A stretch of DNA of 64,000 nt from Palsa-1400 sp036501625 (GTDB lineage: Bacteria > Verrucomicrobiota > Verrucomicrobiia > Limisphaerales > Palsa-1400): the NCBI GenBank assembly GCA_036501625.1, contig DASXZY010000078.1:28322-92321 (forward strand), written 5' to 3'. Positions 8,417-17,044 of this stretch are shown in pieces; position 1 is the first letter of the stretch, and the number at the start of each line of letters is the position of its first letter. A program made the translations under genes and the position numbers. The notes under the pieces were generated by a model. The model saw only the letters and a program-made list of their open reading frames with translations, searched no databases and was not told the DNA's origin.

Positions 8417-8890
8417 TCAATACATTGTTCGGAGCGGCGCGGCCTTTTCCGTGCGCGCTTCCCGTTCGCCAGTGGCCCGGATTTTACGGGCGGTGGCACG
8501 TTCGATCCAATCCGGCACTTTGGACAAATCCGGCCCGTGTTTCAGGGGGATGGCCATGATCGTGGCCTGCCATTCGTGCGGCAAAATTGTTCCTAGCGGG
8601 TGATGTTTGCAGCAAGTATCGCCGACATGGGCGGAAACAAAAGTCGTGTGTTCCGCGATTTCGAGAAACTCCGATCGGATGCTGTGTTTGACGCACAGTG
8701 GGATAATGTACCATTTCATGTCACCCGCGGAGTCCTTCTGCACATGAGCGCCGAGGACGGGCTTGGCCAGGCACCTGGCTTCCGCGCAGTGATCGGGAAC
8801 GGGCTGCCCGCAAATCTTCACCCAATGATCCAGCCAGCTACCGCACTTGCAACTGCTTTGTCTTCTTCCGTTGACGTTTTTCGCTTTCAT
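8417..8890 (-). CDS. Small Cys/His-rich protein, HNH-like zinc-binding candidate
   Basis: 157 residues. The core reads CKCGSWLDHWVKICGQ, then CAEARCLAKPVLGAHVQKD, KWYIIPLCVKHS and TTFVSAHVGDTCC. The paired cysteines, the GAHVQK followed by WYIIPLC-KH layout and short size resemble a widespread family of small predicted zinc-binding or HNH-type proteins of unknown role; I recognise the pattern but not a characterised member. After the core comes a tail of about 65 residues with basic patches (WIERATARKIRATGEREART). The gene is convergent with the ABC permease, their stops 17 bp apart. Coding potential is supported by the coherent motif order; function is open. Confidence 0.65.
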   Translation of the reverse strand: MKAKNVNGRRQSSCKCGSWLDHWVKICGQPVPDHCAEARCLAKPVLGAHVQKDSAGDMKWYIIPLCVKHSIRSEFLEIAEHTTFVSAHVGDTCCKHHPLGTILPHEWQATIMAIPLKHGPDLSKVPDWIERATARKIRATGEREARTEKAAPLRTMY

Positions 8891-8958
8891 TTGGTCTCAT
8901 TGATTGATTGGTTCTAATCACGCAACTCCACCATCTGCAAATTTCGTGCCAGCATTTC

Positions 8959-8979
8959 CCTGCCTTGGAACAAGGCAGG
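8959..8979. promoter_or_regulatory. Perfect 9-bp hairpin
   Basis: CCTGCCTTG, loop GAA, CAAGGCAGG. There is no T-run on either side, so it is not a standard intrinsic terminator. It lies upstream of both divergent genes, so it could be a leader-RNA structure or an operator; no assignment is made. Confidence 0.6.
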
Positions 8980-9112
8980 CCTCCGGCCGGGGCAGCCAAA
9001 ATTTGTCCCGCCGATGGACATGTCAACGCGGGATTGTGTCCTAAATACAGTGGAAAAATAGGGTTCACAGCCGAACCCGCGTTCTCACGTTTATTTAAGC
9101 TCGCAAGTCTTT

Positions 9113-9118
9113 TATAAT
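9113..9118 (+). promoter_or_regulatory. Candidate -10 box for the phosphorelay operon
   Basis: A perfect TATAAT about 70 nt before the kinase start. The -35 position shows only TTTATT, so the promoter is either weak or activator dependent. Confidence 0.4.
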
Positions 9119-9185
9119 CAGTGAAATGCGCGATTTCTGACAAAAGTCTAAAATCAGGCGCGAAACCTGCTATGCAAAATAGCGA

Positions 9186-12100
9186 TTGAGTAACTCTGAA
9201 TACGAGACAAACGCCAAGAACCCGGCAAAAGAACGAGCCGCGACAATCTTTCGCGCTCTAAACGAAACGACCTATAAGCAGACCGACCGCATGTTTGCGT
9301 GGCTGATCGCCTTTGAGTGGCTGGCCGCGATGGCGGCAGCCTCGCTCATCTCCCCGCGGGTCCTGCCCTCGGACCGCCCGATGCAATTGGTCGGCACGGC
9401 CATGGCTCTGGCGGGCATGGTTTACTTGTTTCCGCTGTTCCTGGCGCTGCGTTATCCAGGGCGCTCTCTCACGCGCCATGTCATCGCGGCCGGCCAGATG
9501 CTGACGCCCTCCCTTTTCATTTATCTGACAGGCGGAGGATTCGAGACGCACTTTTTCATTTTTGGCGCGCTGGCCTCGCTTGCGTCCTACCGGGACGTGT
9601 GGATTCTGGCGTCCGCCACGCTGGTGGTCGCGGGCGACCATGTGCTGGGCCAATGGGTGCGCTCAGTCGTCGATGGCGCCCATTCCGCGCCGTGGGGCTG
9701 GGTTCAATTCACGGGCTGGGTGTTGTTTGAAGACACGCTTTTGTCACTGTGGATTTGGGAGAGCCTTCGCCTGGTTGAGCGGATCGCGCTGCATCAGGCC
9801 GGCCAGCAGATTCTGCACGAGACCATTGAAAGCGAGGTCAACGAACACTTGGAAGCGCTTCACCAGGAAAACACCAAGTACAAACAAAGCCAGGCCCTCC
9901 TGCAACAAAGCGAAGCCAAGTTCCGCACCCTGGGAGAATCCTCCCCGGATAGCATTTTTCTGGCGGACAGCATTGGCCAATGGGTTTATTGCAATTCTCC
10001 CTGGGCCAAGATGACCGGCCTGAGCGTCTCCGACAGCCTCGGCCACGGCTGGATTCGCACCCTGCACCCGGACGACAAGGAAAAGATTTTGCAGCAATGG
10101 GACCAAACGTTGCGCGAACGCAAGGACCTCTCGCTGGAGTTTCGGCTCGTTACCGCCGCCGGCGAAGTCCGCTGGGTCGCCTGCCGCACCGCTCCCATCC
10201 AATACGATGCCGGCAACACCGGCGAAACCGGCGGCTACGCCGGCTCCATCAAGGACATCAGTTCCTACAAAGAATCCGAGGACGCCTTGCGGCGCGCCAA
10301 GACAGAGGCCGAGGCCGCCGTCAAAGCCAAAGGCGAATTCCTGGCCAAGATGAGCCATGAAATCCGCACCCCCATGAACGGCGTCCTGGGCATGACCAAC
10401 CTCCTGGCCGACACCGAGATGAGTTCCCAGCAGCGTGAATACACTGAAACGATTCGCCGCAGCGCGGAGTCCCTCCTGCTGTTGATTAACGACGTGCTCG
10501 ATTTCTCCAAAGTCGAAGCGCGCAAGCTGATTTTCGAGACCATCGATTTCAATTTGCAGGAAACCATCGAAGGTTCGCTCGAATTGCTGGCCGAAACCGC
10601 CCAAGCCAAGAACATCGAATTGGCCGGATTTGTTTTGGCCGACGTTCCCACGCAATTGCGCGGCGATCCCGGCCGTTTGCGCCAGGTCTTTGTCAATTTG
10701 GTCAGCAACGCCGTCAAATTTACCGAATACGGGGAAGTCGTGGTCTCGGTCGCCAACATGTCCGAAACCGAAACGCAAGTGGACCTGCGTTTTGAAGTGC
10801 GCGACACCGGCATCGGCATTTCGCAGGACGTCCAGCCGCGCTTGTTCCAGGTTTTCAGCCAGGCCGACAGCTCGACCACGCGCCGTTACGGCGGCACCGG
10901 CCTGGGGCTGGCCATTTCCAAGCAATTGATCGAATTGATGGGAGGGCAAATTGGTTTTACGAGCGTGCCGGGGCAGGGATCGACTTTTTGGTTTACGGCC
11001 CGCTTCGAGAAGCAGGCCATGCATGTCAAAGCGGCCGCCGAACCGGCCAACCTCAGCAATCTGCACGTCCTGATCGTCGATGACAACCAGACCAGCCGCC
11101 GCATCCTGGAGGACCAGATGCAGGGCTGGGGCATCCGTGCCTCGTGCGCTTCGGGCGCGCAGGAAGCCCTGGAGGTTTTGCAGGACGCCTCCCTGCCGCG
11201 CGTCGATGTCGTCGTGCTGGACATGCACATGCCTGGCATGAACGGAATCGCCCTGGCCGAAGTCATCAAGGCCGACCCGCGCCTGGCCCGCGCGCGCATC
11301 ATTATTTTGACATCGTTGGGCCATTTGCTTGACGACACGCAATTGGAGCGCATCGGCATCGAGGCCTGTCTCGTCAAGCCAGTCAAGCAAGGCCGCTTAT
11401 ACGAATGTTTGACAGGTGCGCGCAACCTGCCCAAAAAGCCCGCCCAAAACGCGCCTTCTTCACCCGCCGCCGCGCCGGCCCCGGCCAAGCCGCTGCGAGT
11501 GCTCCTGGCAGAGGACAATATCATCAACCAGAAAGTGGCCGTGGCCCAATTGCGCAAGCTCGGCTTCACTCCTGATGTCGTTGGCAACGGGATGGAAGCC
11601 GTCGAAGCCACGGTGCGCCACCATTACGACGTGATCCTGATGGATTGCCAGATGCCGCAAATGGACGGCTACGAAGCTACGCGAAACATCCGCGCGCGCG
11701 AGGAATCCGAAGGCGGCAAACCCGTCTATATCATCGCCATGACCGCCAACGCCATGCAGGGGGACCGCGAAAAATGCCTGGAGGCGCGGATGAATGATTA
11801 CCTTTCCAAGCCTGTCAAAGACACGGATTTGAAGGCGGCGCTCGTCCGCTCTCAAATCGCGCCCGTTGATCCCGCCGAGGAAGAGGCGGCCAGGGAGTCG
11901 CTCATGACCGCGACCATTGGCGGCGAGTTGGTGCTGGACGTCGAGAGGCTGGAGGCGGCCGCCAACGATGATCCCGTCATGGTGCAGGAATTGGTGGACC
12001 TTTACTTCGCCCAGGCCAAGGATTTGATGAACGGCCTGCGCGCCGCCATCAATTCGAGTTCCGCCAAGGATGTCGATCATTTCGCCCACAAACTTGTCGG

Positions 12101-12275
12101 CGCCAGCCTGGCGTGCGGCATGTCCGCCATGGTGCCGCCGCTGCGCGAATTGGAAAAGCGCGGCAAGGAAGGCAACTTGGGGGATTCAGACGAATTATTT
12201 GAGCGCGCCAACCGGCATCTGGAATGGACCCGCAACAAAGTTGGGACCTACATCCGCCAATACCAACATCAATGA
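9186..12275 (+). CDS. Hybrid sensor histidine kinase (membrane-PAS-HisKA-HATPase-REC-REC-Hpt)
   Basis: 1029 residues. Residues about 38-195 hold six or so hydrophobic segments with short loops, a membrane sensor without a large periplasmic domain. A coiled-coil (200-240) leads to a PAS domain (about 243-362). The kinase core follows: phosphoacceptor His391 in SHEIRTPMNG, N-box in FVNLVSNAVKF, G-boxes DTGIGI and GGTGLGLAI. REC1 (about 626-742) has phospho-Asp679 in VVVLDMHMPGMNG; REC2 (about 770-887) has Asp820 in VILMDCQMPQMDG. The C-terminus is an Hpt domain with His968 in HFAHKLVGASLACGM. The start is the TTG at 9186; the next ATG at 9291 would trim the cytoplasmic lead only. It overlaps the next gene by 4 bp and heads a phosphorelay operon. 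The signal is unknown. Confidence 0.93.
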   Translation: MSNSEYETNAKNPAKERAATIFRALNETTYKQTDRMFAWLIAFEWLAAMAAASLISPRVLPSDRPMQLVGTAMALAGMVYLFPLFLALRYPGRSLTRHVIAAGQMLTPSLFIYLTGGGFETHFFIFGALASLASYRDVWILASATLVVAGDHVLGQWVRSVVDGAHSAPWGWVQFTGWVLFEDTLLSLWIWESLRLVERIALHQAGQQILHETIESEVNEHLEALHQENTKYKQSQALLQQSEAKFRTLGESSPDSIFLADSIGQWVYCNSPWAKMTGLSVSDSLGHGWIRTLHPDDKEKILQQWDQTLRERKDLSLEFRLVTAAGEVRWVACRTAPIQYDAGNTGETGGYAGSIKDISSYKESEDALRRAKTEAEAAVKAKGEFLAKMSHEIRTPMNGVLGMTNLLADTEMSSQQREYTETIRRSAESLLLLINDVLDFSKVEARKLIFETIDFNLQETIEGSLELLAETAQAKNIELAGFVLADVPTQLRGDPGRLRQVFVNLVSNAVKFTEYGEVVVSVANMSETETQVDLRFEVRDTGIGISQDVQPRLFQVFSQADSSTTRRYGGTGLGLAISKQLIELMGGQIGFTSVPGQGSTFWFTARFEKQAMHVKAAAEPANLSNLHVLIVDDNQTSRRILEDQMQGWGIRASCASGAQEALEVLQDASLPRVDVVVLDMHMPGMNGIALAEVIKADPRLARARIIILTSLGHLLDDTQLERIGIEACLVKPVKQGRLYECLTGARNLPKKPAQNAPSSPAAAPAPAKPLRVLLAEDNIINQKVAVAQLRKLGFTPDVVGNGMEAVEATVRHHYDVILMDCQMPQMDGYEATRNIRAREESEGGKPVYIIAMTANAMQGDREKCLEARMNDYLSKPVKDTDLKAALVRSQIAPVDPAEEEAARESLMTATIGGELVLDVERLEAAANDDPVMVQELVDLYFAQAKDLMNGLRAAINSSSAKDVDHFAHKLVGASLACGMSAMVPPLRELEKRGKEGNLGDSDELFERANRHLEWTRNKVGTYIRQYQHQ

Positions 12276-12664
12276 ATACTGCTGCTGCTGCTGCCCTCGA
12301 GAACCCCGCCGCCAGGCCCCTGGTGGACTTGGACCAACTCAATTCCGCCTGCGACGGCGACACCCAATTGATGCGGGACCTGATTGACCTTTACATGGGC
12401 CAGGCCGATCAAATCATCGCCGGCCTCGGCCCCGCCATCGAAGCGGGCGACGTCGCGGAGGTCGATCATCTTTCCCACAAACTGGCCGGCTCCAGCCTGG
12501 CCTGCGGGATGTCCGCCCTGGTGCCGGCGCTCCGGCAACTGGAACACAACGCCAAGGCCGGCCACCTCAACGGCGCGCCTCATTGGTTCGCGCAGGCCTG
12601 CGCGCAATTGCAGGCCGTCCGGCGCTTCATGCGGGACTATCTCCAACAACAACACTCAGGCTAA
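12272..12664 (+). CDS. Stand-alone Hpt phosphotransfer protein
   Basis: 130 residues, one four-helix Hpt domain. The phosphoacceptor histidine lies in HLSHKLAGSSLACGMSALVP, nearly a copy of the Hpt domain at the end of the preceding kinase (HFAHKLVGASLACGMSAMVP), so one probably arose by duplication of the other. The ATG overlaps the kinase stop codon (ATGA), implying translational coupling. It would shuttle phosphate between receiver domains of the kinase and those of the regulator encoded 10 bp downstream. Confidence 0.88.
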   Translation: MNTAAAAALENPAARPLVDLDQLNSACDGDTQLMRDLIDLYMGQADQIIAGLGPAIEAGDVAEVDHLSHKLAGSSLACGMSALVPALRQLEHNAKAGHLNGAPHWFAQACAQLQAVRRFMRDYLQQQHSG

Positions 12665-12674
12665 CAGCGCAAGG

Positions 12675-14192
12675 ATGAAAAAAATTCTGATTATCGAGGA
12701 CGAATTGGTCGTCCGCTCGATCTACCGCCGCAAATTCGAAATGTCCGGCTACAAGGTCGAAACGGCCGAGGAGGGGCCGGCCGCGCTGAAGATGCTGCCG
12801 GATTTCCAGCCCGATTTGATCCAGGTGGACATCATGCTGCCGGGCATGGATGGCGTGGAAGTCATCCGCAAAATTCGGGCCATGCCTGCGTTCAGCAATG
12901 TGCCGATTTTAGTCTTGTCAAGTTTCTACCGCCCGGACCTGGCCAAAGAGGCCTGGAAAGCGGGCGCCTCCAAGTGCGTATCCAAGATGGATTGCACGCC
13001 CGTGCTCGCTCTCGATCTGGTCGAGCAGTTGCTCAGCGGCGAGGACACCCGGTTTACTCCCAAATACGGCACCATTCCGCTGCCCAAAGGCGCCCTGGCC
13101 GATCTCCCCTCCAAAACGAACGCTGTCAAACAGCCGGCTTCAGCCATGGAAGCGCCGCCGCCCTGGCCCCAGGAGCCAAGGGAGCTTCCCGCGCCGCCCA
13201 AGCTGAAGATTGATTTAAACCTGCCGCCTTCCAATGGCGCCATTCCCAGCCGGCCGACGTTCGCGCAGGAAAATTCGGGCGGCGCCAATGGCGCGCCCAA
13301 GAATTATTCGGCGCAGTGGCCGGCGGGGGGCCGGATAAGCCTCAAGTCCGCCCAGATGGAGCGTTTGTCCGATCCCGGCCATCAGCCGCTGGCCGCCGCT
13401 GCCGCGCCGCCGCCATCGGAGCCGGAGGCAAGCGAACCGCCGCCCGCGGCCGGGCCGGATTTCCGCCTCGAAATCCGCCAGGATTTTCTCAAACGCGTTC
13501 CGCAGATTCAGTCGGAATTGCGCGAACGGGTTGGGGCCTTGATCCGCAGCAAGAGCACGACCGAGCAATTAAAGCTGTTGAAGGATTTGGAAGGCTCCAT
13601 TTCTTCGCTGGCCAGCCTGGCGGGCATCACCGGCTTCAGCCGCGTCTCCCATCTTTCCGGCTCGCTCGACGCCCTCATCAAGGACCTCAACCGCAAGCCC
13701 AGCCAGATGACCGCCTCCGTGTTGCGCACCATCGCCCATGCCATGGATTGCCTCAACGCGCTCTTTCGGGATTTGTCCCACGTCCCGCGGGACGTGCCGC
13801 CCTCGATGTTGATCCTGGTCGTCGATGACGAGCCAATTTCGCGCCGCACCATTTCGGTCGCGTTGAGCAAAGCCAATCTGCGCTGCATCTCGCTGGAGGA
13901 TTCGCAAATGGCCTTGACGGTGCTTAAGGAAAACCCGTTCGACTTAATTTTTCTTGACGCGGAAATGCCTGGCTTGAACGGCTTCGAGCTTTGCACCCAA
14001 TTGCGCAAGCTTCCCACCAACAAGAACACACCGGTCATTTTCGTGACAAGCCTGACGAAATTTGAAACCCGCGCCCAATCCTCTCTTTCCGGCGGCAACG
14101 ATCTTATTGCGAAGCCATTCCTGATGATGGAACTGGCCGTCAAGGCGCTGACCTATCTGCTCAAGCCGCCCGTTACCAAAGCTTCGTCTTAA
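12675..14192 (+). CDS. Two-receiver response regulator with Hpt-like middle
   Basis: 505 residues from the ATG at 12675, preceded by a good AAGG. REC1 (residues 1-120) carries EDE at its start and phospho-Asp in LIQVDIMLPGMDG. A Pro/Ala-rich linker (about 135-255) follows. Residues about 260-370 form a helical bundle (LEIRQDFLKRVPQIQSELRE, then repeated SLASLAGITGFSRVSHLSGS) that resembles a phosphotransfer or chemotaxis-type helical domain. In the expected active position SRVSHLSGSL has a histidine, but this is not a clear Hpt motif. REC2 (about 375-500) has LIFLDAEMPGLNG. There is no DNA-binding or enzymatic output domain, so output must be by protein contact. It is the last gene of the phosphorelay operon. 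Confidence 0.88.
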   Translation: MKKILIIEDELVVRSIYRRKFEMSGYKVETAEEGPAALKMLPDFQPDLIQVDIMLPGMDGVEVIRKIRAMPAFSNVPILVLSSFYRPDLAKEAWKAGASKCVSKMDCTPVLALDLVEQLLSGEDTRFTPKYGTIPLPKGALADLPSKTNAVKQPASAMEAPPPWPQEPRELPAPPKLKIDLNLPPSNGAIPSRPTFAQENSGGANGAPKNYSAQWPAGGRISLKSAQMERLSDPGHQPLAAAAAPPPSEPEASEPPPAAGPDFRLEIRQDFLKRVPQIQSELRERVGALIRSKSTTEQLKLLKDLEGSISSLASLAGITGFSRVSHLSGSLDALIKDLNRKPSQMTASVLRTIAHAMDCLNALFRDLSHVPRDVPPSMLILVVDDEPISRRTISVALSKANLRCISLEDSQMALTVLKENPFDLIFLDAEMPGLNGFELCTQLRKLPTNKNTPVIFVTSLTKFETRAQSSLSGGNDLIAKPFLMMELAVKALTYLLKPPVTKASS

Positions 14193-14208
14193 TCATTATC
14201 TTAATCTC
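14187..14208. repeat. Short TTAATC-type repeats
   Basis: TCTTAATC and ATTATCTTAATCTC lie back to back, overlapping the stop codon of the two-receiver regulator. A longer cluster of the same words in the opposite sense lies at 54279-54315. Confidence 0.5.
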
Positions 14209-14294
14209 TTCTTCGATTAACATTAGCGAGTTGGAGTCAGAGCAGGGCGAAGAAAGAGGTTTGCCCTCCGCCCGATTTATCCCAATATTGTGGC

Positions 14295-15311
14295 ATGATT
14301 GATCTTGCGGCCAGGGGACAGGGGACGGAATCGGATTTTGTCACGCGCATTCCTCTGCCCCCGCAGCGGCTGGATGCTCTTTCGCGCGACATCCTCCAGC
14401 TTAAAAAGGAGATGAACGCCATCATCCTGGCCCACAATTACCAGGTGCCGGAAATCCAGGACGTGGCCGATTATGTCGGCGATTCGCTCGGCCTTTCCCA
14501 GCAGGCGGCCAAAACGAAGGCGGAAGTCATCGTCTTTTGCGGAGTCCATTTTATGGCCGAGACGGCCAAAATTCTCAACCCCGGCAAGACTGTTCTGCTG
14601 CCGGACAAAGACGCTGGCTGCTCGCTGGAAGCCAGTTGCCCCGCGCCCAAGCTGGCCGCCTTTCAGGCCGTGAACCCCAATTTTTACACCATCGCCTATA
14701 TCAATTGCAGCGCGGAAGTCAAAGCCCTCAGCGATGTGATTTGCACCAGCGGCAACGCCGTCAAGATCGTCAACGCCAGCCCCAAAGAACGCGATTTGCT
14801 TTTCGTCCCGGATGAAAACCTGGGCGCATGGGTCATGGAACAAACGGGCCGCAAGATGACGCTGTGGGAGGGCAATTGCTACGCGCACGTTGAGTTTACG
14901 CATGCCGGGATCACGCGCATCCGCCGCGAGTTTCCCGACGCCCCGCTGGTCGCGCACCCCGAATGCACCAAGGCCGTCCGCCTGCTCGCCGACGAAATTT
15001 GCTCCACCGAAAAGATGGTGGCTTTTTGCCGGAGCAACCCCGGCCCCGTGTTTCTCATCGCGACCGAAGCCGGCATGATTCACCGCCTCAACAAGGAATG
15101 CCCGGGCAAACGGTTCATCCCCGTGCCGGTGGAAAACTGCCGCTGCAACGAGTGCAAATTCATGAAGATGAATACGCTGGAAAAACTTTACGATTGCATG
15201 GCCAGCCGCGGCCCCAGCGTCGAGTTGAGTCCCGCTCTCATTGAGCGCGCGCGCCGGCCGATTGAGCGGATGCTGGAAATCTCCTCCCAGCCGCTCGCCA
15301 ACGCCGGTTGA
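14295..15311 (+). CDS. nadA: Quinolinate synthase A
   Basis: 338 residues. NadA condenses iminoaspartate with dihydroxyacetone phosphate to quinolinate in de novo NAD synthesis, using a [4Fe-4S] cluster. The sequence shows the family blocks AIILAHNYQVPEIQDVADYV, GDSLGLSQ, VFCGVHFMAETAKILNP, YINCSAEVKALSDVICTSGN, VAHPECTKAVRLLADE and CRCNECKFMKMNTLEKLYDC, including the conserved cluster cysteines. The iminoaspartate supplier (nadB) and nadC are not in the window. The first 25 residues are less conserved, so a later start is possible, but the ATG at 14295 is the best candidate. Confidence 0.96.
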   Translation: MIDLAARGQGTESDFVTRIPLPPQRLDALSRDILQLKKEMNAIILAHNYQVPEIQDVADYVGDSLGLSQQAAKTKAEVIVFCGVHFMAETAKILNPGKTVLLPDKDAGCSLEASCPAPKLAAFQAVNPNFYTIAYINCSAEVKALSDVICTSGNAVKIVNASPKERDLLFVPDENLGAWVMEQTGRKMTLWEGNCYAHVEFTHAGITRIRREFPDAPLVAHPECTKAVRLLADEICSTEKMVAFCRSNPGPVFLIATEAGMIHRLNKECPGKRFIPVPVENCRCNECKFMKMNTLEKLYDCMASRGPSVELSPALIERARRPIERMLEISSQPLANAG

Positions 15312-15317
15312 ACAGGC

Positions 15318-15749
15318 TCACGCCTGGGGAAACATTGACATTACTGCCCATTCCGCCCGCAGCCTTTGCAGGAGGCGCGCGTCCGCGGCGGGGAAATCGT
15401 AATCCGCCAATTGCTCCGCCCCGATCCAAGCCAGGTCATGGCATAGAATGGCCTGGGCTTCATGCCGCAGCCAGCGGCAGCGGAAAAATTTCAGATGCAC
15501 GGAGCGGTCGGGATAATCATGAGTCAACTCCTCCACCACCTCGTGCGTTTGCACTTCGATGCCCAATTCCTCCGCCAGTTCGCGCCGGAGGCATTCCTCG
15601 CAAGTCTCGCCCGGTTCGCGTTTGCCGCCGGGGAATTCCCACAACCCGCCCAAATGCGCTTCAGGCAGCCGCCGGGTGATGAGCATCTTTCCATCACGAA
15701 AAACCAGGCCCGCCGCCACTTCAATCGGAGCCGGGCCTCCGCCACTCAT
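15318..15749 (-). CDS. mutT: MutT-like NUDIX hydrolase
   Basis: 143 residues. The NUDIX box is complete: GGKREPGETCEECLRRELAE followed by ELGI. The opening IEVAAGLVFRDGKMLITRR and WEFPGGK match the 8-oxo-dGTP diphosphatase branch, so the likely job is clearing oxidised nucleotides; other small nucleoside diphosphate derivatives remain possible. The ATG overlaps the stop codon of ugd by 4 bp, so it is translated from the same transcript. It converges with nadA, with 6 bp between the stops. Confidence 0.9.
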   Translation of the reverse strand: MSGGGPAPIEVAAGLVFRDGKMLITRRLPEAHLGGLWEFPGGKREPGETCEECLRRELAEELGIEVQTHEVVEELTHDYPDRSVHLKFFRCRWLRHEAQAILCHDLAWIGAEQLADYDFPAADARLLQRLRAEWAVMSMFPQA

Positions 15750-17044
15750 GAGTGTCCCCGCCCGATGCTCTTGTAGAGGAAGCCCATCCGTTCCATTTCC
15801 TCAGCATCAAATAGGTTTCGCCCATCGAAAATAATGGGATGCGCCAAATTCTTGCGCACGCGCTCCAAATCCAACTTTTTGAACTGCGGCCATTCCGTGG
15901 CGATGATCAAAGCGTCGCAGCCTTCCGATACGTCGTCCATGTCCGCCACGTATTCGGCATCGGGCAGGACTTGGCGGGCTTTCTGCATCGCTTCGGGATC
16001 ATGCACGCGCAGGCGCGCTCCTTCTTTTTGCAGCCGGTGGCACAAGTCGATGGCCGGGGACATCCGCACGTCGTCGGTATTTTGTTTGAAGGCCAGCCCC
16101 AGCACGCCCAGGGTTTTGCCTTTGACGACCCAGAGCGTGTCCGAAATCTTTTTGACAAACCGATCCATTTGCTCCGCGTTGATCTTCTGCACTTCCTTGA
16201 GCAGTCCGAAATTGTAGCCCATCGACTCCGAAATCCGAATGAACGCGCTCAAATCCTTTGGAAAGCAACTGCCTCCGAAACCCAGCGACGCATCCAAAAA
16301 CCTCCGCCCAATCCGCGCGTCCATCCCCATTCCTTCGGCCACTTTCTGCACATTGGCCCCGGAAAGTTCGCACAACACGGACACCGCGTTGATGTAGGAA
16401 ATCTTCAGCGCCAAAAATGAATTGGCCGCGTGCTTGATCAATTCCGCCGAATTGATGTCCGTCACGATGACCGGCGCATTGAACGGCGCGTAAATCTCTC
16501 TCATGGCCGGCACCGGGCGCTGCGAGGCCGCTCCGATCACGACGCGGTCCGGCTTCATAAAATCATCCACCGCGAAGCCCTCGCGCAGAAACTCCGGGTT
16601 GCTCACCACGTCGAAATCCACCTTGGCCTTGCAATAGCGCTTGATCGTCTCGGCCACTTTCTCGCCCGTTTTGACCGGAACCGTGCTTTTATCAACTACA
16701 ATTTTGTAGGCTTTCATCGCCCCGGCGATCTCGCGCGATACCCCCTCGATAAAGCTCAAATCCACCGAGCCATCCGGCAGGGCAGGGGTTGGCACGGCGA
16801 TGAAGATGACCTCCGATTGCTCCACTCCTTCTTGGGTGCTGTCAGTAAACCGGAGGCGCCCGGCGCGGACGTTGTGTTCGACAAGCTCTTGCAGCCCCGG
16901 CTCGTAAATCGGCATCCCGCCGCTTTGCAGCAGCTTGATTTTCTCGCTGTCCTTATCGACGCAGATGACGTCGTGCCCGCCTTCGGCGAAACAAGTCCCC
17001 GTGACAAGCCCCACGTAACCTGTGCCAACCAGCGTCAGCTTCAT
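15746..17044 (-). CDS. ugd: UDP-glucose 6-dehydrogenase
   Basis: 432 residues, normal family length. The N-terminal Rossmann motif is MKLTLVGTGYVGLVTGTCFA; the active-site cysteine is in GFGGSCFPKDLSAF; further family blocks are VDKSTVPVKTGEKV, SNPEFLREGFAVDDFMKPDR and GLAFKQNTDDVRMSPAIDL. It oxidises UDP-glucose to UDP-glucuronate with NAD for polysaccharide or lipid decoration. The ATG directly follows the stop of the upstream TPR gene (TGAATG), and the gene overlaps mutT, so three genes form one minus-strand operon. Confidence 0.96.
   Translation of the reverse strand: MKLTLVGTGYVGLVTGTCFAEGGHDVICVDKDSEKIKLLQSGGMPIYEPGLQELVEHNVRAGRLRFTDSTQEGVEQSEVIFIAVPTPALPDGSVDLSFIEGVSREIAGAMKAYKIVVDKSTVPVKTGEKVAETIKRYCKAKVDFDVVSNPEFLREGFAVDDFMKPDRVVIGAASQRPVPAMREIYAPFNAPVIVTDINSAELIKHAANSFLALKISYINAVSVLCELSGANVQKVAEGMGMDARIGRRFLDASLGFGGSCFPKDLSAFIRISESMGYNFGLLKEVQKINAEQMDRFVKKISDTLWVVKGKTLGVLGLAFKQNTDDVRMSPAIDLCHRLQKEGARLRVHDPEAMQKARQVLPDAEYVADMDDVSEGCDALIIATEWPQFKKLDLERVRKNLAHPIIFDGRNLFDAEEMERMGFLYKSIGRGHS

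Larger units (their letters stand above)
8891..9185. other. Intergenic region with a strong hairpin and a TATAAT box
   Basis: About 295 bp between divergent genes. It is richer in A/T than its surroundings and contains a perfect 9-bp stem with a 3-nt loop at 8959-8979, a G+C-rich stretch after it, and a consensus TATAAT at 9113-9118. No coding frame in it looks real. Confidence 0.6.
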
